This document shows positions 44,778 through 52,455 of a stretch of 64,000 bases of DNA, piece after piece; positions within the stretch are counted from its first letter, which is position 1; each line of letters starts with the position of its first letter. This DNA comes from Actinomadura syzygii (GTDB lineage: Bacteria; Actinomycetota; Actinomycetes; Streptosporangiales; Streptosporangiaceae), in contig NZ_VSFF01000009.1 in assembly GCF_008085905.1 (NCBI RefSeq), positions 372,001 to 436,000 on the forward strand. Direction: 5' to 3'. The notes under the pieces are model-generated. The model made no database searches. It worked only from the letters and a program-made list of their open reading frames with translations, and had not been told where the DNA came from. A program made the position numbers and the translations under genes.

Positions 44778-45434
44778 ATGAGCGGGCAGGACGTGGGGCG
44801 GGCACTCCGGGCGCTGGAGAGCGACGACCCGCAGGTGCGGCTGAAGGCGGCGATGGCGGTCGGCACGAACCCGGACGCGGGGTTCGTCGGCAAGCTGATC
44901 GAAAGGTCCGAGGTCGAGCCCGAGTTCTTCGTGCGCGAGATACTCACGTGGGCGCTCAACCGGCATCCGTCCGAGCTGACGGTGCCGCGGCTGATCGAGG
45001 AGCTCGGCTCGGAGAGCGCGCAGGCGCGGAGCCAGGCGCTGCACACGCTGTCCAAGATCGGGGACCGGCGGGCCTGGCCCGCGATCACCCGGGCGCTGCT
45101 GACCGACGCCGACGACGAGGTGGCGCGGAGCGCCTGGCGGGCGGCGGTCGCGCTCGTGCCCGAGGGCGCGGAACCCGAGCTGGCCGGGGTTCTGGCGACG
45201 CAGCTCGGCCGCGGCGGACGCGAGACGCGGCTCAGCCTCAGCCGGGCGCTGATCGCGCTCGGCGAGGCGATCCTGCCGGTCCTGGGCGCGGCGGCGGCGC
45301 ATTCCGACCCGGCCGCGCGCCGGCACGCGATTGCGACGGAGCGTCTGTGGCATGACCCCGATGTCGGGTTCGAGACGGCGGTCGAGGAGGCGAAGCGCTT
45401 CGTGGCCCTCGGCACGGCGGGGCGGGAGGGCTGA
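44778..45434 (+). CDS. HEAT-repeat protein
   Basis: A 218-residue all-helical protein of HEAT-like repeats (VGRALRALESDDPQVRLKAAMAVG, VPRLIEELGSESAQARSQALHTLSKIGDRRAWPAI, ITRALLTDADDEVARSAWRAAVAL). No catalytic motif is present, so it is probably a protein-binding scaffold. ATG 44778 follows GAGGAGG; upstream in-frame sequence overlaps the dyad. It is followed within 7 bases by a MerR gene whose product also carries HEAT repeats, which suggests the two proteins interact. Confidence 0.8.
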   Translation: MSGQDVGRALRALESDDPQVRLKAAMAVGTNPDAGFVGKLIERSEVEPEFFVREILTWALNRHPSELTVPRLIEELGSESAQARSQALHTLSKIGDRRAWPAITRALLTDADDEVARSAWRAAVALVPEGAEPELAGVLATQLGRGGRETRLSLSRALIALGEAILPVLGAAAAHSDPAARRHAIATERLWHDPDVGFETAVEEAKRFVALGTAGREG

Positions 45435-45440
45435 CAGGCG

Positions 45441-46454
45441 GTGCTGATCGGTGAGGTGGCGCGGCGGTCGGGGGTGAGCGCCCGCATGCTCAGGCACTAC
45501 GAGTCGCTCGGGCTGGTGCGGCCGACCGGGCGCACCGAGGCGGGCTACCGGGAGTACTCCAGCGAGGACATCCGGCGGATCTTCCACATCGAGAGCCTGC
45601 GCTCGCTGGGGCTGTCGCTGCGCGAGGTCGGGTCCGCGCTGGACGATCCCGGCTTCACTCCCTCGGGGCTCGTCGACGACCTCGTCCGCCGGACGCGGGA
45701 GCGCATCGCGAGCGAGACGGAGCTGCTCACCCGGCTCCAGCGGATCGGCGCCGCCGACCCCGCCGACTGGGCGGACGTCCTGCAGACCGTCGCGCTCCTC
45801 CACGCCCTGGGCTCGGAGAGCGCCGGGACGCGCCAGCGCGCCGCGCTGTCCTCCGCCGACGAGACCCCGATGCCGGTGGACGCCCTGGTCGAGGCGGTGC
45901 TGAGCGAGACGGACACGAACGTCGCCGGGGCCCTCCGGTGGGCGCTCGCGCGGTCGGGCGACGCCGGGCTGCCGCTGCTGGCGGAGGGGCTCGGCTCGCC
46001 GGTCGCCGGGGTGCGGGAGCGCGCCGTCCGGGCCGTCGCCGAGGTCCCGGGCGACGGGGCGGCGGCGCTGCTGCGGGACGCCCTCGCGAGCCCCGACCTC
46101 GCGGTCCGCAGGCGCGCCGCCCTGGCCCTCGCGGCGCGCGGGGCGCTCGGCGGACGCGGGGCCGCCGGCGCGGTCACGACGCTCATCGACATGATCGTCG
46201 AGGAGGTGAACGACGTCGAGGCGGCGGACGCGCTGGCCGTCCTGGCCGGTGATCCCGCGCTGACCGACCAGGTCGCCGCCGGGCTCGTCGACCGGCTCGA
46301 CGCCGCCGGGCCGTCCGCGCGGCGGCGGCTGACGGAGGCGCTCGCGGACGTCCCGGGCAGCACCACGACACGTGCCCTCGCGGAACTGGCGCGCGACGAC
46401 GACCGGGCCGTCGCGCTCACCGCCGCCTACATCCTCAGCCGCCGGGAAGCCTGA
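45441..46454 (+). CDS. MerR-family regulator fused to HEAT repeats
   Basis: A 337-residue protein. Residues 1-70 are a MerR winged helix (MLIGEVARRSGVSARMLRHY, GYREYSSEDIRRIFHIESL), and 70-115 the dimerisation helix (VDDLVRRTRERIASETELLTRL). From about 135 to the end it consists of HEAT-like repeats (GDAGLPLLAEGLGSPVAGVRERAVRAVAE, AALLRDALASPDLAVRRRAALALAA). No metal- or drug-binding cysteines follow the helix, so the effector is probably a protein or the HEAT partner. GTG 45441 lies seven bases after the first gene. Confidence 0.85.
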   Translation: MLIGEVARRSGVSARMLRHYESLGLVRPTGRTEAGYREYSSEDIRRIFHIESLRSLGLSLREVGSALDDPGFTPSGLVDDLVRRTRERIASETELLTRLQRIGAADPADWADVLQTVALLHALGSESAGTRQRAALSSADETPMPVDALVEAVLSETDTNVAGALRWALARSGDAGLPLLAEGLGSPVAGVRERAVRAVAEVPGDGAAALLRDALASPDLAVRRRAALALAARGALGGRGAAGAVTTLIDMIVEEVNDVEAADALAVLAGDPALTDQVAAGLVDRLDAAGPSARRRLTEALADVPGSTTTRALAELARDDDRAVALTAAYILSRREA

Positions 46455-47222
46455 TCACCAGCGCTGGCGGGACTCCTCGGCCCAGCCGGTCAGGCCGTCG
46501 AGCGCGATCCAGGTCCCGTCGTCGGCCCGAGCGCGCCCGGTGAACTCGCCGAAGCACTGGTGGGTGTCGGTTCCGACGACGCCGAGTTCCGTGCGCGCGG
46601 CCCGGACGTGGAACGGGTGGAATTCCGCTTCGACGCGGGGACCGGTGATCGTCCAGGATGCGCCCTCGCCTATCTCGTGCTCACCGGACGGCAGCCGCAA
46701 CCGACCGTGGACCGGACGCCCCACGTCCTTCACCGTGTACTGGAAACGCCGGGAACTCCACGGGACGACCACGCCGAGCGACTCGTGACCGTCCGGCAGC
46801 GGGACGCGGACGTCCAGGTCCAGCACGCCGGGCACCACGGCCCGCACCCGCGAGCCGGACCGCCCCTGCCTGACCCCGACCGCCATCTCCCGGCCCCGCA
46901 CGGACGCCTCCCCCGCGCCGCTCCGGTCGGGGAACACCGCACCACGGGCGAACGGGACGACGGCGTCCTTCCCGGTCTCCTCGCCGGTCGCGCGGTCGAG
47001 CACGTAGACGCTCTGGACGGCCGCGTAGTCCAGCGACGACGCGACCAGCCCGACGATGTGCCGGGGCGTGACGACGCCCCAGTACTCCCAGCGCTTCGTC
47101 CGGCCCCAGCCGCGCAGGTTCGCGCGGTGCAGCGGGCGGCGCGTCCAGCCGACCGCGCCGGGGTTCAGGCGGCCGTCCGGCAGGCACAGGTCGACCGGTG
47201 CGGTGATCTCGGTCTCGCGCAT
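46455..47222 (-). CDS. DUF2804-family protein
   Basis: A 255-residue protein with DUF2804 landmarks: NLRGWGRTKRWEYWGVVTPRHIVGLVASSLDYAAVQSVYVLDRATGE near the start, SLGVVVPWSSRRFQYTVKDVGRPVHG in the middle, and GTDTHQCFGEFTGRARADDG near the end. The fold is beta-rich, possibly lipocalin- or glycosidase-like; function unknown. ATG 47222 is used, with GTG 47225 directly before it. Its stop codon touches the MerR stop. Confidence 0.8.
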   Translation of the reverse strand: MRETEITAPVDLCLPDGRLNPGAVGWTRRPLHRANLRGWGRTKRWEYWGVVTPRHIVGLVASSLDYAAVQSVYVLDRATGEETGKDAVVPFARGAVFPDRSGAGEASVRGREMAVGVRQGRSGSRVRAVVPGVLDLDVRVPLPDGHESLGVVVPWSSRRFQYTVKDVGRPVHGRLRLPSGEHEIGEGASWTITGPRVEAEFHPFHVRAARTELGVVGTDTHQCFGEFTGRARADDGTWIALDGLTGWAEESRQRW

Positions 47223-47259
47223 CACCCGAGACTAACCGGCGGATGGCAGAGTGGACTCC

Positions 47260-48174
47260 ATGATCGTTCCCCCTCCCGTCCTGGTCCGGAACGCGCTCGG
47301 CGCCTGGGGCGCGGACGGCCGCCGCTGGCTGGACGACCTGCCCCGGACCGCCGCCGCCGTCGCCCGCGACTGGGACCTGCGCGTCGGCGAGCCCTTCGCG
47401 CTGAGCTACCACTGGGTCGCGGAGGCCACCACGAGCGACGGCACGAGCGCCGTCCTCAAACTGGGCCCGACCCAGCCGGGCCACCTCGCGCACGAGGCGG
47501 CGGCGCTCGGGATCTTCGGCGGGCGCGGCGCGGTCCGGCTGCTCGCCCACGACGCGGAGCGGGGCGCGCTGCTGCTGGAACGCGCCACGCCGGGGACCCT
47601 CGCCCGCGACCTCGTCCCGCACCGGGACGAGGAGGCCACCGCCGCCGTCGTCGAGGTGATCCGCCGCCTGCACCAGAAGCCGCCCGCTGACTGCGCCCTC
47701 CCCGACCTGGCGGAGACGGAGGGCGCGTCGTTCGCCGGGCACCTGGACCGCTTCCCCGGCGACGACCCGCTCCCCCGGCGCCTGGTCGAGCGGGCGGCGG
47801 GCCTCCTCGCCGAGCTGAGCGCGGACGGCGAGCAGGTCGTCCTGCACGGCGACCTGCACCACGACAACGTGCTGCGGGCCGAGCGCGAGCCGTGGCTCGC
47901 CATCGACCCGCACGGCTACGTCGGCGACCCCGGCTACGACACCGGCGCGCTCCTCTACAACCCCGAGCCCGGCGACCGCGGCGAGGAGAAGCTCACGCTG
48001 CTCCCGGCCCGGATCGAGCAGCTCGCGGACGGGCTCGGCATGCCGAGGGAGCGGGTCGAGGCGTGGGGGTTCGTCGTGTCCGTCCTGTCCGAGGTGTGGA
48101 CGACCGAGGACGGCGGCGCCCCGGACGGCGGTCCGCTCGCCGTCGCGTCCCACCTTCTCCCCCGGCTGACCTGA
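47260..48174 (+). CDS. APH(6)-like aminoglycoside/hydroxyurea phosphotransferase family kinase
   Basis: A 304-residue kinase-fold protein of the APH(6)/streptomycin 6-kinase family. The ATP-binding lysine lies in SAVLKLG, the catalytic loop is VLHGDLHHDNVL, and the metal-binding motif AIDPHGYVGDPGYDTG. Members phosphorylate streptomycin-like compounds or hydroxyurea, but many chromosomal homologues have unknown substrates, so resistance should not be assumed. ATG 47260 is preferred over GTG 47251. It diverges from the DUF2804 gene. Confidence 0.82.
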   Translation: MIVPPPVLVRNALGAWGADGRRWLDDLPRTAAAVARDWDLRVGEPFALSYHWVAEATTSDGTSAVLKLGPTQPGHLAHEAAALGIFGGRGAVRLLAHDAERGALLLERATPGTLARDLVPHRDEEATAAVVEVIRRLHQKPPADCALPDLAETEGASFAGHLDRFPGDDPLPRRLVERAAGLLAELSADGEQVVLHGDLHHDNVLRAEREPWLAIDPHGYVGDPGYDTGALLYNPEPGDRGEEKLTLLPARIEQLADGLGMPRERVEAWGFVVSVLSEVWTTEDGGAPDGGPLAVASHLLPRLT

Positions 48175-48180
48175 GGAAAC

Positions 48181-48217
48181 GCCCCGGGACGACCGGGCGA
48201 AGGTCAACCCCCGGGGC
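48181..48217 (+). terminator. Hairpin between the kinase gene and the hopanoid operon
   Basis: GCCCCGGG (48181-48188) pairs with CCCGGGGC (48210-48217). The 100 bases from here to the hpnC start presumably hold the operon promoter, but I see no convincing -10/-35 pair. Confidence 0.5.
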
Positions 48218-48318
48218 GGCGCGGACTCTGGAACGGTCCGGCCCGGGCAAGCGGCGTTTCAAGAACTCCATACCTGGGCCAGAGTTTCTTTAGTGCCGGT
48301 CCGGACGATCTTCTGGGG

Positions 48319-49182
48319 GTGATCATTGAATCGCCCTGGAGCTTCGACGACCACGACGCCGCGCTCGACCGGCTGGCGGCGCGGGAGAACTTCCCGGTCG
48401 CGGCGCGGCTGCTCCCCGCACGGCACCGGGCCGGGCTGCGCGCCCTCTACGGGTTCGCGCGGCTCGTCGACGACATCGGCGACGAGGCGCCGCCGGAGCA
48501 GCGCGCGAAACTGCTCGGCCTCGTGGACGACGACCTCGACCGGGTGTACGCCGACCGCACGCCGGCCCTGCCGCAGCTCCGCCGGCTGGCGCCGGTGGTG
48601 CGGGCGCACCGGATCCCGGCGGACCCGTTCCGCGACCTGATCCGCGCCAACCGGCAGGACCAGACCGTCCACCGGTACGAGACGTTCGAGGACCTGATCG
48701 GGTACTGCGCGCTGTCGGCCGCCCCGGTCGGGCGCGTCGTGCTGCGGCTGTTCGGCGCCGACCGGCCGGGCCTCGTGGCGGCGTCCGACGACGTGTGCGC
48801 CGCGTTACAGATCATCGAGCACTGCCAGGACGTCGGCGAGGACCACCGGGCCGGGCGGATCTACCTGCCCGCCGAGGACCTGCGCCGGTTCGGCTGCGCG
48901 GAGGACGACCTCGCCCGCGCGGTGACGCCGACGCGGCTGCGCGGCGTCCTCGCGCTGGAGGCGCGCCGCGCCCGCGACCTGCTGGACGGCGGGTCCGCGC
49001 CGCTGGCGGCGGGGCTGACCGGCTGGGCCCGGGTCGCCGTCGCGGGCTACGTGGCCGGGGGGCACGCCGCGCTGGACGCGCTGGAGCGCGGCCGCTACGA
49101 CGTCCTCGCGCGCCGGCTCCGGCCCCGCCGGGCCGGACTCCTCGCCGGATGGGCACGCGGGTTGGGAAGGGGATGGCGATGA
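48319..49182 (+). CDS. hpnC: HpnC, presqualene/squalene-forming trans-prenyltransferase
   Basis: A 287-residue squalene/phytoene synthase-fold protein, first gene of the hopanoid operon. Aspartate motifs are DDIGDE (51-56) and DVGED near 180, both needed for Mg-diphosphate binding. In the HpnCDE route HpnD makes presqualene diphosphate, HpnC converts it to hydroxysqualene, and HpnE reduces that to squalene. GTG 48319 has only a weak GGGG upstream. The stop overlaps hpnD as ATGA. Confidence 0.92.
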   Translation: MIIESPWSFDDHDAALDRLAARENFPVAARLLPARHRAGLRALYGFARLVDDIGDEAPPEQRAKLLGLVDDDLDRVYADRTPALPQLRRLAPVVRAHRIPADPFRDLIRANRQDQTVHRYETFEDLIGYCALSAAPVGRVVLRLFGADRPGLVAASDDVCAALQIIEHCQDVGEDHRAGRIYLPAEDLRRFGCAEDDLARAVTPTRLRGVLALEARRARDLLDGGSAPLAAGLTGWARVAVAGYVAGGHAALDALERGRYDVLARRLRPRRAGLLAGWARGLGRGWR

Positions 49183-50096
49183 CGGTTTCGGAGGTCCGCA
49201 CGGGCGCCGACGGGGTCCAGGACGCCTATCGGCACTGCGAGCGGGTGGTCCGCGAGGAGGCCCGCAACTTCTCCTACGGGATCCGGCTGATGCCGGGCCC
49301 GAAGCGGCGGGCGATGAGCGCGGTCTACGCGTTCGCCCGCGGCGTCGACGACATCGGGGACGGCCCCGAGCCCGCGTGCGTCCGGCTCGACCTGCTGGAC
49401 CGGTCGCGGCGGCGGCTCGCGACCGTCCAGGAGGTGCTGCGCTCCCGCGCGGACGCCCGCGCGCTGGAGGGCCACCCGGTGCTGACGGCGCTCGCGGACG
49501 CGGCGGCCCGCTACCCGATCCCGCTGGAGGCGTTCGACGAGCTGATCGACGGCTGCGAGGACGACGTCCGCGGCGCCGACTACAAGACGTTCGACGACCT
49601 TCTGCGCTACTGCCAGCGCGTCGCCGGGACGGTCGGCCGCCTCTCGCTCGGCGTGTTCGGCTCGGACGGCAGGCAGCGCGCGGAGGGCCTCGCCGACTCG
49701 CTCGGCGTCGCGCTCCAGCTCACCAACATCCTGCGCGACCTGCGCGAGGACCGGCTCGCCGGGCGGATCTACCTGCCCGCCGAGGACCTGGAGCGGTTCG
49801 GCTGCACGCTCGCCCTGGACGACTCCGGCCGGTTCGCCGACCCGCCCCGGCGGCTGGACGAGCTGGTCGCCTACCAGGCGGACCGGGCGCGCGCCTGGTA
49901 CGCCGAGGGGCTGCGGCTGCTGCCGCTGCTCGACCGGCGCAGCGCCGCCTGCACGGCGGCGATGGCGGGCATCTACCGGCGGCTGCTGGAGAACATCGCG
50001 GCCCGCCCGTCGGCCGCGCTGAACACCCGGCTGTCGCTGCCGACGTGGCAGAAGGCCGTGGTGGCGGCGCGGGCGATGTCGGGGGTGGAGCGGTGA
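49179..50096 (+). CDS. hpnD: HpnD, presqualene diphosphate synthase
   Basis: A 305-residue squalene/phytoene synthase-fold enzyme with FARGVDDIGD as first and ILRDLREDRLAGRIYLP as second aspartate-rich motif, and YCQRVAGTVG between. It would join two farnesyl diphosphates to presqualene diphosphate. ATG 49179 overlaps the hpnC stop and has GGAAGGGG upstream, so it is preferred over ATG 49173. Its stop overlaps hpnE. Confidence 0.92.
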   Translation: MTVSEVRTGADGVQDAYRHCERVVREEARNFSYGIRLMPGPKRRAMSAVYAFARGVDDIGDGPEPACVRLDLLDRSRRRLATVQEVLRSRADARALEGHPVLTALADAAARYPIPLEAFDELIDGCEDDVRGADYKTFDDLLRYCQRVAGTVGRLSLGVFGSDGRQRAEGLADSLGVALQLTNILRDLREDRLAGRIYLPAEDLERFGCTLALDDSGRFADPPRRLDELVAYQADRARAWYAEGLRLLPLLDRRSAACTAAMAGIYRRLLENIAARPSAALNTRLSLPTWQKAVVAARAMSGVER

Positions 50097-51448
50097 GCGT
50101 CGTGGTCGTCGGCGGCGGCCTCGCCGGGATCAGCGCGGCCGTCGCGCTCCAGGAGTCGGGCGTGCCGGTCACGCTGGTGGAGTCGCGGCCGTGGCTCGGC
50201 GGCGCCACCCACTCGTTCGCGCGCGGCGACCTGCGCGTCGACAACGGGCAGCACGTGTTCCTGCGGTGCTGCACCGCCTACCAGGGGCTGCTGCGCAGGC
50301 TGCGCGCCGAGCACCTGGTGGACGTGCAGGACCGGTTCGACGTGCCGGTGCTGCGCCCCGGGACGGAGCCGGGACGGCTGCGCCGCTCCAACCTGCCGAG
50401 CCCGCTGCACCTGCTGCCCGCCCTCGCCCGGTACGCGCCGCTGCCGGTCGCCGACCGGGCGCGGGCCGTCCGCGCGGCGGCGGCGCTGCGGCGGCTCGAC
50501 CCGGACGACCCGGACCTCGACGGCGTCGCGGCCGGGACGTGGCTCGCCGGGCGCGGCCAGCGGGCCTGGGCCCGGCAGGCGCTGTGGGGGCTGTTCCTCA
50601 CGTCCGCGCTGAACGCCGAGGTGGACGACGCCGCGCTCGGCCTGTCGGCGATGGTGTGCCGGCGGGCGCTGTTCGGCCGTCCGGACGCCGCCGACATCGG
50701 GGTGCCGCTCGTCCCGCTGGACGAGCTGCACGGCGGGCCCGCGCTGCGCCGCATCGCCGAGATGGGCGGGACGGTCCGCCTCAAGGCGAAGGTCGAGGCC
50801 GTCACGACCGACCCGAAGGTCGTCGTGGACGGCGTCCCGATGGCCGCCGACGCGGTGGTGATGGCGGTGCCGCACGAGGCGGCGGCGCGGCTGCTGCCCG
50901 CGCAGGCGCTGCCCGACCCGCTGCGCTGGGACGAGCTGGACGCCAGCCCGATCGTGAACGTCCACGTCGTCTACGACCGCAAGGTGCTGCACGGCCCGGC
51001 GTTCGGCGGCGCCCGCGTCCCCCGGCACGCCCCGTTCGCCGCCGCCGTCGGCTCCCCCGTGCAGTGGGTGTTCGACCGGACGGCCGTGAGCGGCCTGCGC
51101 TCCGGCCAGTACCTCGCGGTGTCGCTGTCGGCGGCGGACCGCTGGATCGACATGCCCGCCGCCGAGCTGCGCGCCCGGTTCCTGCCGGAGCTGCGGCGGC
51201 TGCTGCCCGCCGCGCGGGACGCGGGCGTCCGGGAGGTGTTCGTGACGCGGGAGCGGCGGGCGACGTTCCGGCAGCGTCCCGGCTCGGCCGCGGCCCGCCC
51301 CGGCGCGGCGACGCGGGCGCCCGGACTGTTCCTCGCCGGCGCGTGGACCGACACGGGCTGGCCAGACACGATGGAGGGAGCAGTGCGCAGCGGCCTCACC
51401 GCCGCGCGGCTGGTCCGTCGCCACCTGGAAGGGGTGAGGGACCGATGA
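50093..51448 (+). CDS. hpnE: HpnE, hydroxysqualene dehydroxylase
   Basis: A 451-residue FAD-dependent amine-oxidase/desaturase-fold enzyme. The N-terminal dinucleotide motif is VVVVGGGLAGISAAVALQESG; GATHSFARGDLRVDNGQHVF and the C-terminal FAD site LFLAGAWTDTGWPDTMEGAVRSGLTAA are typical. It reduces hydroxysqualene to squalene in the HpnCDE pathway. GTG 50093 overlaps hpnD as GTGA, and the stop overlaps the prenyl synthase start as ATGA. Confidence 0.92.
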   Translation: MSVVVVGGGLAGISAAVALQESGVPVTLVESRPWLGGATHSFARGDLRVDNGQHVFLRCCTAYQGLLRRLRAEHLVDVQDRFDVPVLRPGTEPGRLRRSNLPSPLHLLPALARYAPLPVADRARAVRAAAALRRLDPDDPDLDGVAAGTWLAGRGQRAWARQALWGLFLTSALNAEVDDAALGLSAMVCRRALFGRPDAADIGVPLVPLDELHGGPALRRIAEMGGTVRLKAKVEAVTTDPKVVVDGVPMAADAVVMAVPHEAAARLLPAQALPDPLRWDELDASPIVNVHVVYDRKVLHGPAFGGARVPRHAPFAAAVGSPVQWVFDRTAVSGLRSGQYLAVSLSAADRWIDMPAAELRARFLPELRRLLPAARDAGVREVFVTRERRATFRQRPGSAAARPGAATRAPGLFLAGAWTDTGWPDTMEGAVRSGLTAARLVRRHLEGVRDR

Positions 51449-52455
51449 CAGCCGTTCCGGTCTCGATGACCGATGTCCGCGAGCTGGTCGACGGGGCGCT
51501 GCGCGCCGCCGTCGGGCGGCTCGACCCGCGCACCTACCGCGTCGCCGCCTACCACCTCGGCTGGGCCGACGAAGAGGGGCGCCCGCGCGACGCGCCCGCC
51601 GGGAAGGCGCTGCGCCCCGCGCTGGCGCTGCTGTCCGCGCGGGCCGCGCTGGCGCCGCCGGAGAGCGGGCTGCCCGGCGCGGTCGCGGTCGAGCTGGTGC
51701 ACGCGTTCTCGCTGCTGCACGACGACATCATGGACCGCGACCGGACGCGGCGGCACCGGCCCGCCGCGTGGACGGTGTTTGGCGAGCCGTCCGCGATCCT
51801 CGCCGGGGACGCGCTGCTCGCGCTCGCCCTGGAGGTGCTGCTCGAAGCACCGGGCCAGGGCTCCTCGCGCGCGGCGCGGTCGGTGGCGGTGACGACCCGG
51901 CGGCTCATCGCGGGCCAGTCCCTCGACATGGACTTCGAGACGCGCCGGCAGATCGGCGTGGACGAGTGCCTCACGATGTCGTCCGACAAGACGGCCGCGC
52001 TGATCGCCTGCTCCTGCTCGATCGGGGCCGTCCTGGACGGCGCGCCCGAGCCGCTGTCGGACGCGCTGGAGGCGTTCGGCGCCGACCTCGGCATCGCGTT
52101 CCAGCTCGTCGACGACCTGCTCGGCCTGTGGGGCGACCCGAAGGCGACGGGCAAGCCCGCGCTGTCGGACGTCCGGTCCCGCAAGATGTCGCTGCCGGTC
52201 GTCGCGGCGCTGAACGCGGACGGGCCGGAGGCGAAGCGGCTCGCCGAGCTGTACGCGCAGCCGGAGCGGACCGAGGACGAGCTGGCCGCGATCCCGCCGC
52301 TGGTCGAGGCGGCGGGCGGGCGCGCGTGGGCGGAGCTGGAGGCCGAGCGCCGGATCCAGCGGGCCGCCGAGCACCTCGTCACCGCGCGGCTGCCGGACGC
52401 CGTCCGCGCCGAGTTCCTGCACATCGCCGACTTCATCACCCGCCGGGACCACTGA
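51445..52455 (+). CDS. Trans-polyprenyl diphosphate synthase (FPP/GGPP type)
   Basis: A 336-residue prenyl elongase. The first aspartate-rich motif is HDDIMD (93-97), the second QLVDDLLGLWGD, with SLPVVAAL near the end. In this setting it most likely makes farnesyl diphosphate for HpnD; chain length cannot be fixed from sequence alone, and a geranylgeranyl product is possible. The second motif reads DDLLG rather than DDxxD, as in many actinobacterial homologues. ATG 51445 overlaps hpnE, and the stop is directly followed by shc. Confidence 0.9.
   Translation: MTAVPVSMTDVRELVDGALRAAVGRLDPRTYRVAAYHLGWADEEGRPRDAPAGKALRPALALLSARAALAPPESGLPGAVAVELVHAFSLLHDDIMDRDRTRRHRPAAWTVFGEPSAILAGDALLALALEVLLEAPGQGSSRAARSVAVTTRRLIAGQSLDMDFETRRQIGVDECLTMSSDKTAALIACSCSIGAVLDGAPEPLSDALEAFGADLGIAFQLVDDLLGLWGDPKATGKPALSDVRSRKMSLPVVAALNADGPEAKRLAELYAQPERTEDELAAIPPLVEAAGGRAWAELEAERRIQRAAEHLVTARLPDAVRAEFLHIADFITRRDH

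Noticed and set aside
47260..48174. Streptomycin resistance gene
   Set aside because: The protein has the APH(6)-family kinase motifs, but no streptomycin biosynthetic context exists and many chromosomal homologues have other substrates, so only the family is called.
48225..48265. GGAAC followed by CGTT upstream of hpnC as a possible ECF sigma promoter
   Set aside because: The distance between the elements is about 20 bases, longer than the usual 15-17, so I do not claim a promoter.
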